Source of the DNA: Diadema setosum
Taxonomy: Eukaryota; Echinodermata; Echinoidea; Diadematoida; Diadematidae
DNA length: 64,000 nt
Direction: 5' to 3'
Assembly: GCA_033980235.1 (NCBI GenBank)
Contig: CM067069.1
Coordinates: 32,599,041 to 32,663,040 of the forward strand
Shown here: positions 35,725 through 47,690 of the stretch, piece after piece
Position numbering within the stretch: the stretch's first letter is position 1
Layout: each line of letters begins with the position of its first letter
Notes under the pieces: generated by a model
The model's database searches: none
The model's input: only the letters and a program-made list of their open reading frames with translations
What the model was told of the DNA's origin: nothing
Made by a program: the position numbers and the translations under genes

Positions 35725-35890
35725 CACTGTAAAAAATGCGACATGCGACATGTTTATGAACTAAACACAGTGTTGAAAATCTAAACGCTTTGTTTAACAT
35801 CTAAACACCCGGTGTGTATAGCACGTGTAAAGTATTGAGAGTTAAAGTGTTTAGCTTGGAGTGTTTAGTTGGAGTGTTTATTCTGGTCAT
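35725..35890. repeat. Left subterminal motif array
   Basis: About ten copies of CTAAACAC, TGTTTAG or close variants within 165 bp of the left terminus. Subterminal repeats of this sort bind transposase in several DNA transposon families. Confidence 0.6.
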
Positions 35891-36229
35891 GCTATGTTAT
35901 TCTCAATATGTCCACATATATATGGAGAAATGTTGGAAATGGTGTGTAAATTGTAATTTCTAGTTCCCTTTTATCACGAGAAAGTGGAAACTGTTACGAC
36001 ATCGTATGAAATAATTCATGTTTCAGGCCTTTCATGGATATACTATATGCCTAATCAATAAAGAAAAAGGATAACCTAAAAATATGTAATGCAACTGTGA
36101 TGAATTTATATTTTGGTTTCGCATGTAGAGTCCTATATTTTAACTGCTAGAAAAAAATGGGAGTTGTCTTTGTTAATGATTTCGTTCATGGTCTAGGGCA
36201 ATACCCAATTGTTTGTTGGTTAGGCCTAA

Positions 36230-36660
36230 ACACTTCTACTGTCAGGGTAAACAGACGCGTTTACTTTTAGAACGCCTCATAAACACGTTCACACACCGCA
36301 CATGTTTAACATAAACACTGTAATACTCGTACTTTACAAGTCAGCAGCGCATGTGACGGCCGCGGCCACAACGCACGCAGTGGTGTCCTGTGCGTGTGCT
36401 TCTAGCGCACACTCGTTCTATGCATATGACTATAATGCACGCACAATTGGCGGGAAGGAGATTTGTGCGTACCTGTACGGATGCATGGATCTGTCTGATT
36501 GGCTGGCTAGTGATGCCTGCGCTGCCTAGGCCTGTACGCGTGTCCACGTACCAGGCCTTATGTATCGACTGCATAGAGCACTGTGTATTATTCTTAATGG
36601 CGTCGAAGCGATAGAGTTCTAGCCTGGCCGGCCTGCAAGAAAGCGGTGAGTCTGCTGCTC
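36230..36660 (+). promoter_or_regulatory. CpG-rich stretch with splice-donor-like end
   Basis: CpG and GC content rise sharply against AT-rich surroundings (ggccgcggcc near 36358, many CG steps to about 36540). It is followed by AAGCG|GTGAGT near 36648, a good 5' splice site. It could be the promoter and first exon of a gene carried by the 8-kb element. There is no TATA or start-codon evidence that I trust, and ORFs in this stretch have no domain. Confidence 0.3.
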
Positions 36661-38978
36661 TTTGTCTCTGTAAATACCAAGATTTATTGCAAAATTGCCC
36701 TCGTTTAATGTAAAACTGTGGGCGTAGAAATAGGCTACGCCCTTGAAGATTTTTATTTGTTTTAGTTTTCTATTTCTAACAGTTATTTGAACGCTCTAAC
36801 GTTACAGATTTGGCCTAACGACCTAACGTTACATGGTTCTACGTTAGGGCCTACTACGTATGGTTGGACCTACATTATGTACTGACGTACTGTCTAGTGT
36901 CTGTACTACTCATCGACCGCCTTTATTTGTAACTACTAGTTCACCGAAAATATTCAACAGATTTACCTCAATTTCGTCTCACTTTAGGAGAAAATATCAT
37001 TTCCCAAGAATCTGCTAAAGAGGTAACATGTTAAGTCTTCATTGAAAGCTGGTATTTTGTAATGTAACGTTAATTGGCTGGACCTTTCGTTTGATATGTT
37101 GCGTCAATAAATTTCTAAGTCCCTTTGGTATTACAGATTGTACTTACTAAAACAATGTGACTTTGTTGATTGTAACTTTAGTGTTTTCATGGGGTTATTC
37201 AGTAACTATAAAACAGTGGAAATCTGAGACCACTCTACCTGAATTCAACATCATCAGTCAAAGTGTATCAAGCCTATCCGTGTAACGTTAGTGTCTACCG
37301 ACTAGGTTCTTCTAGACCATCGTCCTTATTTTTGATGCCTTCCAGTAAGTTTTATTTCCCTGATTATTCTATAAACAGGAGAGCAACAATGTTGATTAGG
37401 GTCTAGACCGTATTCATCATCATTATCACCAATCGTCATCCGAGATACAGTTGGGATGAGTTATTTGGGGCAAGCAGATCGGGAGACACCACACAGGTAA
37501 CAAGTCTCCTGTTTAGAAACACTTTATGTTAATTGTTGATTTATGTACTAACAATAGGTCCTAAACCATATGAGATATCTCACCAAATTTTATTTGCAAA
37601 TAATCTTATACAATGTGTTTGTACATGTTTTGGAGTAAGATATATAGTAGACAGTAACACTTTCATGTAATTAAGGAAGGATTTACTTTTGGTGTGAGTG
37701 CACATGATAGGCCTACAGCAAAACAAGGACACAATGGGGGGGGGGGTGGGGTGAGACAGAATCTTCCAAATCATGCTTCTTTTTAAAACCTCTCATAAAT
37801 CTTAAATTTAGGTGATAAGCTATTTTAATTAGTGTTCTAAATTATAATGAGCAGGTAGATTGGTGATTTTGATTTCAGTTTGCTCATGGCAAATCCACCT
37901 CATGGAATTTTTTTTTGGGGGGGGGGGGTGGTACAATAGGGCCTATTTTGGTCTAATTTTCTCATCCCATTGGAACCTCAGAACCTCCACTAAATTTAGA
38001 GAGAGAGAGAGAGAGAGAGAGAGTTTACAGGGAAAAAAAAGAAAAAAAAAACCCAGGTAGACAGCTCATATTATTTTTTTTTTCTCCTTACAAAATTTAG
38101 GTAGTGCATTTACTTGATTAGACTGGGAATGATACATAGCAACACACTGATTTTATTCCTCTGTGTAGAAAGAAGCAAAGCTTATATAATCACAAGAAAA
38201 CTCTGATTTCACTGTATCTTTAATTTTACGAAGTTATGAAGTATCTTTTATGTGAATGACGATGGGTTAGTGAATATATTTTGAGTGAAAATTCAGTTTT
38301 ATTCCCTGCAAATTCTTCATAACTCAACAGGTGGTGAAAGTTGAATGTAAAGCCCATTAGGATGTCTTGAAAAGCGATGACACCAAAGTGGATGACGATG
38401 ATGTCCTGACGACTGTATAAATCCAGAGTTAAGACATTACCTCTGCTGGCAGAGAACGAGGCATGGTGCAGTCAGCAGATTAAATCAACTGGTGATACAT
38501 CACTGTCTACTACCCATGTGGAAAGTGGAAATCAAGTTAGTACTCAAAATTGCAGAGCCAAATCAAAGAATATTATGTACTTAAAGGGCATGTAAATGAT
38601 TTTCTATAAAATGCAGATTTTAAATGCTTTAAGTTCTTCTGTTTGTTTGTTTTTTAGGGGGAGGGGGAGAGGACCTACTCCCAGCAACCGAATCCAATCC
38701 ATTAAAAAAAAGAGAAAAAATATGGAAAATTGATTTATTGCAAATACTGTTTAAAGTGTAAATTACAGATGTGAATATCTACACCCAATCGACAAAGGAT
38801 ACAGTAATGGTCGTAACTCTGCTAATTGATAATGATGATGAATAAGAAAGAAGCAACAACAAAAAAAAGACCTGAATTATTTTCAGAAAATTCAGCAAAG
38901 TAAGTAAAAACTGATGCAAGACACTAAGTGCTCATGTGAAAAAGGGATTCTGTTCTACCCTTATAATTTGAACTTGCT
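36661..38978. other. Interior of 8-kb element, unassigned
   Basis: No domain-bearing ORF. A donor-like ACACAG|GTAACA near 37495 and acceptor-like strings before 38331 are compatible with a multi-exon gene, but no coherent reading frame emerged. GA repeats (38001-38023) and G runs are present. Confidence 0.3.
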
Positions 38979-39098
38979 ATGGATTCAGTCATCTTCTTTG
39001 CTATTCATTTATTTTCGGAATCTATGGGAGCAGTCAAGTCCATTGTATTGCAAAGCCAACTGATTTGTTTTCCTTGTGTAATCATTTCTTTTTACCAG

Positions 39099-39239
39099 CA
39101 CCAGTACGTCATGGAAGAATTGATCAGGGATCACGCCAAACCTGTGTGGATTAGAATGAAAGATGCATGCGCTTACTTCTATACAACCCGTCTAAAAGTG
39201 CAAACATCTGAGGATTACAAGGACGTCGAAAGAGTATGA
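39099..39239 (+). CDS. Candidate exon, unrecognised protein
   Basis: After a pyrimidine tract ending TTTTTACCAG the frame reads HQYVMEELIRDHAKPVWIRM, then about 25 more residues (ACAYFYTTRLKV, then EDYKDVERV) to a stop. The residue mix looks coding and the upstream acceptor is good, but I recognise no family. If real it would be a terminal exon of a gene inside the 8-kb element. It could also be chance. Confidence 0.25.
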   Translation, partial: HQYVMEELIRDHAKPVWIRMKDACAYFYTTRLKVQTSEDYKDVERV

Positions 39240-39549
39240 TGCTAGTACTGATGTATTTCTATAGGCCTACATGCCTGAACCATGGGTAATAATTTGGAAT
39301 GCTAATAATCTTTTTCCCGCTAACCATGTGCATGTTGTCTCACATCGTCATGATGTACTATAGACCTATTAGGAGGCATCCAAGCTGTTAGAGCAACCTT
39401 TCTATAGTTTTTTTTTTCTTGACCAAGAGTGTGCATCTAAACCATAAACCTGTACCCTAGAATAAAGTAATCATGTTGGGGGTAATAGAGATTTGTATGC
39501 GATGGGGCTTCATTTCTCGGTGTGTGTGTATGAAGGTAGGGGGCCTATA

Positions 39550-40748
39550 CAGGGCGTATAAAAAAATAAAAAAACGTTACACTTTTAGAAAAATTGTCTA
39601 AATTGCATTTCAAAATATTTCGAAGATTTTTTTTTCATATCTGTGTATGCTCAATAGTCTCATCTATCAAGTGCAATCAACAAAACAATTTTCTGTTCAT
39701 GCTTGGATGAACACTGACGCTCTTTGTCCAGAGTGTGAAAAATGATTTGTGCCAAATTGAAAGAAAATGGAAAATTCAGCCAACAGTTCAAAAGTGTTCT
39801 CATTCAAACAAATTGCTCTTTTTCTCACAGTTTTGATTATGTTATGATAGCTAACAGCTTGGGAATTTTCTGGCGATTTTCTGTCACGTTTTAAATTATT
39901 CCATTGTGTTTTGGAAGGTTAATAAACAACATCAAGATCTTTTAGGCACAGTTATCACAAATCATGCACAAACATGTCAAAACCACATGCCAGTCACTCA
40001 GTCAAGAAGAAAAGTACAAAATCAATGCATTCTCAGATCATTCAATCAATACAATCGATCCAATTAATCAATCAATCAATCAAATCAATCAATCACGTCC
40101 GGGGGGACCGGGAAAGTGATATGTCGATCTGCCACTTTAAACATGCATACAATTATGACTGACTGATTTATTGATTTGATTAGATGAATGAATGAATGAT
40201 TGGTTGATTGCTTGATTGCTTGATTGCTTGATGGATTGCATTGATTGATTGATTGGATTGATTGTATTGATTGAATGATCTGAGGATGCATTAATTTTGT
40301 ACTTTTCTTCTTGACTGAGTGAGTGGCATGTGGTTTTGATATGTCTGTGCATGATTTGTGATAACTGCTTAAAGATCTTAATGTTGTTAATCAACCTTTT
40401 ACAACACAATGGAATCATTTAAAACGTGACAGAAATTCGCAAGAAAATTCCTAAACTATCATAACATAATCAAAACTGTGAGCAAAAGAGCAATTTGTTT
40501 GAATGGGGACACTCATTTGTACTCCTGGCTGAATTTTCCATCTTCTTTCAATTTGGCGCAAGTCATTTTTCACACTCTGGACAAAGAGCGTCAGTGTTCA
40601 GCCAAGCGAGAACAAAAATTTGTTTTGTTGACTGCACTTGATAGATGACACTACTGGGCATCCATAAATATGAACAAATCTTCAAATATTTTGAAATGGA
40701 ATTTAGAGAATTTTTCTAAAAGTGTAACGTTTTTTCCGATACGCACTG
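39550..40748. mobile_element. 1.2-kb foldback element (mariner-like ends)
   Basis: Arms of roughly 500 bp are reverse complements with scattered differences. The left begins CAGGGCGTAT and continues ACGTTACACTTTTAGAAAAA; the right ends with the complements and ATACGCACTG. It is flanked by TATA/TA, consistent with a TA target duplication. The centre holds (TCAA)n and (TTGA)n arrays (about 40030-40290) around a short unique loop. There is no coding sequence. Long-arm foldbacks derived from Tc1/mariner are known; assignment here is by ends only. Confidence 0.75.
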
Positions 40749-42616
40749 TATAATTCGAAAAGGAATTCAATATTTATTTGATGAAAATCGGTTTTGAAAT
40801 GGCAGGGATATCCAAAACAAAGCGATTCTAATAAGTTCTGACCCACATTTTTAAAGATTGTTTTATTTTACATACGCCAGGCCATTGTCCTATGTGCGTA
40901 CGATAATTGTCACTTGCATGCTTATTGCTCATAGATTTGTTTAATTGTCTTTTTTGACAGTTGATATGTAAAATTGTAATTTCATCTAATATGTAAAGAC
41001 ACTTGCTCGAAATCGTTTTGCAATCTTTAAGAAAAACAGTTTTATTCACTTCATTTTATTCATCAACCAATGTCCTTGTAATTCACTGTTAAGATATTAC
41101 TCAAGAACATTGTTCGATTGACTTTCTGTTATATTCTTGTACAAAAAGAAATGTAGAAATCAAAGCAAATCAAATCAAAATGTCAGCCATTTCATTTTTT
41201 TTTCCTCAGGTGCTTCCTAAACAATTAGCAGATATTGGACGCACATAAGAGGCCAGTAATTGTATTTGTTTGGAATTCTTTGCAATTTTCTTGTAGACCT
41301 GGTAGGAAATGCAGTATTCAGTAGTTATTTTCTTTCTGAGACATTCTTGAAATAGGTCACATGGAGAGAGGTACAATGTATTAGAAATGTAGTACAACAT
41401 GTATGGAGAAAAGGGAGGAGTCTTGCAACTGACTGACAAATTGACAAGGGAGGAGTCCTTCTGATCACATCGTGTATTCATGACAGCCTTGCATACCCTC
41501 CCGCCTCCAGTTGCAATGAATTATTTTTTCTTTGTTTATATCCTCTTGTCTTTACTAAAAATTCTAGCTGTGTCGAGATCGAAATTAGCCCTCCTTACAA
41601 TTATTATGTGGAGTATGATGAGACTGATTAGACTCTCATAGACTACTAGTATTCATGTATACCCATTGAGTTTAACTTCTTTCTCCCAGGTTCTAGCAAG
41701 GTAGAAGTTTTTTGTCGCTCACCCCCTTGAAATCCACTAACATCTCTCAAAATAGCAAAAGTGAAAAATCCATACAGTACTGTTAGCCTACATGTACTTT
41801 CAGTGATCGTCGCAGTGAAAAGAACAATATCATGTATTTAAGTTCCATTATTGGTACTGATCAGCACATGCAGGAAGCGCAGATGTTCAGCACAGGCTAA
41901 ATGCTGTGAAAACATTTTTTTTTTCTTTTTGTTTATGGTGGAGTGCATCATCTACACTCCCTAATTAGTACCAATACGCCCATATGTTGTGCATTGTAGA
42001 ATTTGCCGTGAGCTTAATCTGGTTCGGATATCCCAAAGCACTTTACCAATAATTGATGCAATCTTCAAGGTCGGCATGGATTTGTTCACAGACTGCAGTT
42101 ATGTTCCTGTTCCGAAGCATTGAGTTGCAATCCACAATTAACAAGTCTATTAGTTTGTTGTACAATACTAAGAATTATTTATAAAAACAGTTGAAAGAAG
42201 GCAATTCTTGAAAGTAGGCCAAGAATTACATGTGACTGAAAATATACAAACATTGCTGTGTGTATAGGAGAGAATTTTATCTATGTCTTCGTGTACAGGC
42301 CTGTGACCCCCAGGTCTCTTGCATTTAACTCAGTATGGTGTCATATAGCAGAACATGGTAATATTTATAGGATTTTAACATATTATTCATCAGATGTTGC
42401 CCAAGCTTTGACTGCTGTTTTGATAACTTGCATTCAGAGAATTGCCTGTGACTCTTGTAGCCAAAATGTTTGTGAAAGCTAACGCAGGTCTCCCTGTTAT
42501 TATGCGATGTAAGTGTGCTGATGATTTGGTACATACTGGGTAAATTCTATATACAAGTAATGTTATGCGTTTATCTCATTCCATGCAAAAATGGAAACAA
42601 TCCACTTTACATTAAT
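40749..42616. other. Interior of 8-kb element, right part
   Basis: AT-rich. A 3' splice-site-like TTTTTTTTTCCTCAG precedes 41211, and ORFs at 41206-41481 and 42258-42482 have no recognised domains. Confidence 0.3.
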
Positions 42617-42972
42617 CATGGCTCGACACTAACTTTTTTGTTTGGTGGCCCGAATGGGCCACCAAAATCCTAAATTTCAAATTTTTGGTGGCCCGAGAGA
42701 AAAATTTAGTGTCCCGAAAAAACAGCAACAATAAAAAAACATTAAAAGTCCTTTCTTTTTTTAAATGAGTCAAATATTTAAGATTTATGATATTAAGAAT
42801 TAGAAGTTGGACATATCTACTCATAATTAAACTTCAACAAACTTGCAACACTCACTCTCAGGCATTCATTCAGTCCTTTTCATCCATCCTTTGAACAAAT
42901 TTAACTGCTAATTTCCGGCGCAAAAAGTTACGAATTTATTGACATACTTTTCAAAAAATGTGTCGAGCCCTG
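42617..42972. mobile_element. Small hAT-like element (356 bp)
   Basis: Ends are CATGGCTCGACAC and, reverse-complemented, CAGGGCTCGACAC, flanked by cattaat on both sides (42610-42616, 42973-42979), i.e. a 7-8-bp duplication. Inside the left end is the palindromic GGTGGCCCGAATGGGCCACC and a related GGTGGCCCGA. GGCTCGACA-type ends are common in hAT elements. No transposase. Confidence 0.65.
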
Positions 42973-42979
42973 CATTAAT

Positions 42980-43724
42980 AAATACATGGGAATTAACATG
43001 TATGATGAGTAATATGTCTCATGTAAACACGTAGAAATTAGCATGTATTAATGCATGATGTGTAAACATGTATCATATAAACACGTGGAAATTAGCATGA
43101 TGTGTAAACATGTCTCATTTAAACACTTAGCATGTATAAGGTGTAAACATGTCTCATATAAATACTTAGCATGTTTAAGGTGTAAACATGTATCATATAA
43201 ACACTGAGAAATTGCGATGTTTAGTATGTAAACATGTCACATGTTTAGTGTATGCATTTTCGTGATCGATCTAAAAATCAGACATGTGTTCTGAGAATAA
43301 ACACTAAAATGGCAAATAAACATGTCGCAGTGTTTTTAATCTGTCACAGCGAATAAACATGTCGCAGTGTTTACATCGTAAACAGTGCGTCATGTTTATT
43401 TTTTTGTTCAGTGTTTAGATCTTAAACATTGTGGGTGATTATGTGACTCTGCGGTGTTTAGTATTTAAACACTGTGAGTGATTATGGTGTAAACGTTTGG
43501 TGTTTAGGCTATAAACACAGCAGGTGTTTAGTTTTTAAACATCAGAACCGTTTAAAACATAAACATGTGTGTGTGATAAACACCTAGGGTGTGCTGAAAA
43601 TAAACACAGCATGTGTTTAGCTCCTAAACATGTTCAAAATATAAACGCGTCGCAGTGTTTTTAAACTGTCACAGAAAAGTGTTTAGTTAGGTGTTTAGAA
43701 ACTAAACAAATTTTTTACAGTGTA
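42980..43724. repeat. Right subterminal array of AAACATGT/TGTTTAG motifs
   Basis: Over 740 bp the motifs AAACATGT, TAAACA and TGTTTAG recur dozens of times, about every 20-40 bp, up to the right terminus. The array is longer than the left one but uses the same core. Confidence 0.7.
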
Positions 43725-43979
43725 CATATTTAGTGTTTAATTTGCCCCTCACTGAGACAAAAAAAAGTGATTACTCTTCCAGTGTTAATATATACATATA
43801 TATTTATCTGCATATTTCAGTCCTAATTTGCATAATTATGAATGAAATATACTATTTTCCACCTTAGAAACGTTTATCCCTCAAATTGCTAATTCAATTC
43901 TCTGTACAAAGATGTCAAATCATTTTTTTCCAGCTCATTTGCAAAGAATTTCTAGAAAATGCGTGTCTGAAACTAACAA

Positions 43980-44185
43980 TTTCTGTGGCTGGGCAGCCAT
44001 TGTGTTTATGCAAATTAGGTGGTGAAGATCGGTGAATTTCGCTTGGGAACCGGATTTTTCGGATTCAGCATACTCAAATTAGGTAAAGGAGACCAATTTC
44101 CAACTTTTTCTCAAAAATGCCTCTGACACCTTTTTAGAGAGCCCTTTTTCAGAAATCCCACTAGACTACGATATCAATAGCACAT
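43980..44185 (+). repeat. Dispersed repeat related to 21780-21965
   Basis: Same ordered landmarks as the inverted copy at 21780-21965, continuing the end of the 390-bp array. Confidence 0.65.
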
Positions 44186-46095
44186 GAACCCACTCTTGAC
44201 TTCCTAATGTTCACAAAATTCCTTACCATAGCTACCCAAGGAATTTTGGAAACTTTATTCAAATAAATCTTTGCATCTTTCTAGCTTTCATTCATATACA
44301 TAATATATATATTTCATTTCTAACAGAAACATAATTTATAGATATATTACAGAAACTCACAGGTGTACTTGTGCCTTTTGATGATCGATGTTCGGCGCCG
44401 CCATCTTGCTGAGCAATCTGAAGATTCATTCTGAACGGTATCGTAATGTTGGCTATATTTTGCTTATTTATTGATTAAATGAAATTGAATTTCACTTAAT
44501 GATAAAGCATGTAAAACAAAAGTCATTTCCGCCCAGAAATTTGCGCAAAAGTGTAAATCAGAGCTATATCTAACTATACACAGCCCAGTCGCTGTACAAA
44601 TAGCGACAGGGCTGTACCGTCACGACCCACAACACAAAGAGAACTCAGCGATCTCATTGCAATCGCTTTAAGTTTTGATACTTCAGATCATTTTTGTCAC
44701 CTCAAACTCATCTAATGTAAATCTTCATTGATGAGACTTCATATCTATGGTATCAATATTGACGTACACATTTCACAACTTATACCGAAAATGAAGATTT
44801 ATGCAGCATGTGCGAACGGTACATCTGATAATCGGCAGTTCACGCGATCTGAACGCACTTTTAAAGGCCGCGCTGTCGACCATGCTGCTGCCAAAGAAAT
44901 AATGTGAATCAAGGTATAATGAAACTTAGTAGGCCTACATATTTGTGCAGTGCTTCTCTTGTTGATTATCGGAAACATATTAACCCCTCCCCTCTCAATT
45001 CTTTTTGTTTCCTCTTGATACGTAGGAAAGGACAGGGGATTCAGTGGCATGGTATAGTCATCACCCTCATTGCATTTCATATATGGGTCGCATGAAAGTT
45101 AATTTTGATGCATTCTGACATTCTTACCTTTTACATTTTTACCTGTGTGATTCTTTTTTTTTTATTTCAACCTCTGACATGTTTACCCAAAACCAGTTAA
45201 TATAATTATTCTTTGGAAAAAGCTTCAGAACATGTAGGTCATGATCATCTACTGACATTAGCTCGTATGTGGTGGAATATAACATTCTTTGGACCGCCAG
45301 GCAATAAGCAATATCGTTCCGATTTGCATGTACTGTATCAGTGTTGTTCAAATGTAAGCCCTACTGTTATATTTGCATAATCATATTAAAGAGTGTCACT
45401 TTCATTTGTTATCCCCCCCCCCAGAAAGCATTTATGCAATCAGGGGAAATTGATAGTAAAAAGATGTTAAAGGGATGGTACAGTATTGGTGGAGAAGAGA
45501 ATTGGGCTTTTAACATTTTGCAAGATACCAAGAAAACACTTATGATATAGTACAGAGCATACCATTTTAAGAGGAATTCAAAGTTTATTTGATGAAAATC
45601 GGGTTTGGAATGACTGAAACATCCAAAAATTTCTAAAATCCTACTTTTGATTATTTTGCCGTGATCAGTTGAAAAATTTATGCAGACTCAAATGATGCCT
45701 TGCTCGGATGACTTCATTTGTTTGACTAACTTGCTACTTTTCTTAGCATTGATATCACAAGTTTAATCATGAACATCATACAATGCTTTGTACATTCCGC
45801 AAATTTTATAATATTCTCGACATCTTCTATTTTTGCATGTTACGTCAATTTTGACATTGATATACTGTACTAAAAGCCTATTTTTTTTTTTTGGAACCCA
45901 CATCGTACAAGTTTTGCTTTTTAGTGGGTTCTTCATATTTCACGTCAGTTATACGTCCTTATACATTTGTGCAGTTTTGTTTCAAACTGACCATTGTGTT
46001 AAAAACATTTCTTTTTCAAAATCAAATGGAATAACAAACTTGTATGAAATGTGGAATATGGAACATGAATAAAAAAAAGGTCATGAATTTATTTT
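44186..46095. other. Non-coding interval
   Basis: No gene recognised. A candidate exon after a C-rich tract (CCCCCAG at about 45416-45423) encodes about 40 residues (QSGEIDSKKMLKGW) before a stop. The context is too weak to call it. Confidence 0.35.
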
Positions 46096-46099
46096 AACG

Positions 46100-46850
46100 C
46101 TCTAGTTTCTATTGACGGTGGCGTTTTAGCAGATCACAGTTTAAATCGCCTATGATAACAATATCAAGTGAAAGAATCAACAAAATTCAGAAATTGTTCA
46201 TACAAATCAAATAAATCATTTTCACTGTTTGGTGGTAAATACCATGTGGCAAATCTGATGTGAATTGGTATAACTTCAAGGTTTATTATGCATGGAGGAT
46301 TCAACAATTCATATTTCATATCGTTGCGTATATACACTGCAACGCCACCTTCATTTTTATTCCGGTCTTTGTGAATCAGATCATAGCCTTCAACTTTGAG
46401 CTCATTATCCGAGACAAAAATCCTCAAACCATGTTCCATTTAAAGCTAAGACTTGCACATCATTTTCGAGTAATATAAACCTTATCTCACCTAGGTTTCG
46501 TAGTAAACTACAGATATTCAACTGTAAAACTTGACACATTTGCCCTTCAGTACTGCAAAATGTAATGAATTATTCGTAGGAGAATGAGTTGTTCCATTTT
46601 CATCATTAACACATGATTGATCATTAATACTCTGCTCTTCTACTGACGTGTTCAACGGATGGTAAGTAAACTGACACTTTGAAAATTTCCAGTTCCAAAA
46701 CTCAACATTTGGATTATCATAATCTTTATCACAAAATTTACCAGCACATTTTATGTGTAGCAACTGAGAGCATCGTGTACACTGAATTCCTTTTGATTAC
46801 TTCGAACAGATTTTTGACAAACAACACATGGATACTTGGGTCCCATAGAA
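46100..46850 (-). pseudogene. LINE ORF2 start: PHD-like finger plus partial endonuclease
   Basis: The minus strand shows CVVCQKSV, then after a frameshift CTRCSQLLHIKCAGKFC, a PHD/zinc-finger-like pattern known in the N-terminal parts of CR1-type elements. Further on are ISDNELKVEGYDLIHKDR and GGVAVYIRND, typical of the apurinic-type endonuclease. The sequence stops matching near 46100, before the GDxN and RT motifs. Several frame breaks are present. The piece follows the ORF1 remnant at 46924-47690 in the same sense. Confidence 0.6.
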
Positions 46851-46923
46851 AATGACAAGGGGGCTTCCTTTTTTACTCCTACAAAACAGTTTTACAGAAA
46901 AAAGAAGAAAAACGAGGGGGTTC

Positions 46924-47690
46924 TTAGAGTCTATTTAAGTCTTCCTTGTCATGAACTTGTCGTATCATTGTTCCACCATTCGAAGTTGGGACCAATACTA
47001 GGATGCGACCGTCTGACGACCCTGCAGCTTTGACTCGTGGTACCTTTTTCGCAGATTGGAGAAGTTCGAAGTTTTGCTTCGTGAGGTTTTCGTCGATCCC
47101 GATCTCTGTCCCTTTCATACGCCGTCGCTTAGACATGATTTCACTGCATGACCGGTACGTTGTGAACTTGACGATGATCGGTCTCGTAGTTGTCTTGTGT
47201 CGATTGCTGCCTCCGTTGTTTTGTTTGGGTTTTTTTTTCAAGCCCTTGTCACGGTTGGATACGATGCGACCTGTCGATTTCATCCGCATTCAGTTGAATG
47301 CCCAGGTTTCGGGAAAATATGCCGCGGACTACCTCGGTTGTTTTCTCCGACTTTGATTCTGGTGCTCTAAATACCATCAATCAATTGCGTCTGGAGTATT
47401 GTTCCAAGGTATTCAGAATGTCCTGCAGTTTTTTTGATGATGGAAGCCTGTTTTTCAAGATTCTTTGTGAGAGAAGACACCTCCTTTGTTCTCTGATCGA
47501 GCTTGGACTCCAAATTCATTATCTGCCTCTCGGTCTTTTCAAGTCGATCCACGATCGGTCCTAAATTCTTTTCAGTGGCCTTACAAACCGCTGACTCGAT
47601 TGCATCTACGAAGGCCTTGCTCTGAAAAGATTATTTGACTATGTCAATCTGCTCTATTTGTTCGACCGTAGGCTTCGATGTCTTAGACAT
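46924..47690 (-). pseudogene. LINE ORF1 remnant (coiled coil plus RRM-like domain)
   Basis: A start at 47690 (MSKTSKPTVEQIEQID) is followed by a stop, then a heptad-rich segment (VDRLEKTERQIMNLESKLDQ) and, after frameshifts, RPIIVKFTTYRSCSEIMSKR...KGTEIGIDENLT. This order of coiled coil, RRM-like and C-terminal domain is that of L1/CR1-type ORF1 nucleic-acid chaperones. Together with 46100-46850 it forms the 5' half of one element. The RT half is absent. Confidence 0.65.

Larger units (their letters stand above)
35725..43724. mobile_element. 8.0-kb TIR element, CACTGT ends, TA target duplication
   Basis: Ends are CACTGTAAAAAAT (35725) and ATTTTTTACAGTG (to 43724), flanked by TA on both sides (35723-35724, 43725-43726). 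The neighbouring repeat unit shows the empty site (gtctacat), so boundaries are well supported. Arrays of GTTTAG/CTAAAC and AAACATGT motifs lie just inside both ends. CACTG termini plus subterminal repeats suggest EnSpm/CACTA; TA duplication also fits Tc1/mariner. No long transposase ORF is present. It carries nested insertions at 39550-40748 and 42617-42972. Confidence 0.75.
34704..44060. repeat. Array of roughly 390-bp repeats, split by insertions
   Basis: Landmark ctaaccctcaaaacct occurs at 34704, 35311 and 35700; 'actcttccagtgttaatata', 'cagctcgtttgcaaagaattt' and 'tatgcaaattag' follow in the same order. The 34704-35311 unit is longer because it contains the 250-bp MITE. The third unit is cut by the 8-kb element and resumes at 43727. 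Comparison between units defines both insertion sites. Confidence 0.75.

Noticed and set aside
36302..36614. Short ORFs in the CpG-rich stretch
   Set aside because: Three overlapping frames on both strands, all enabled by GC content. None has a recognisable motif.
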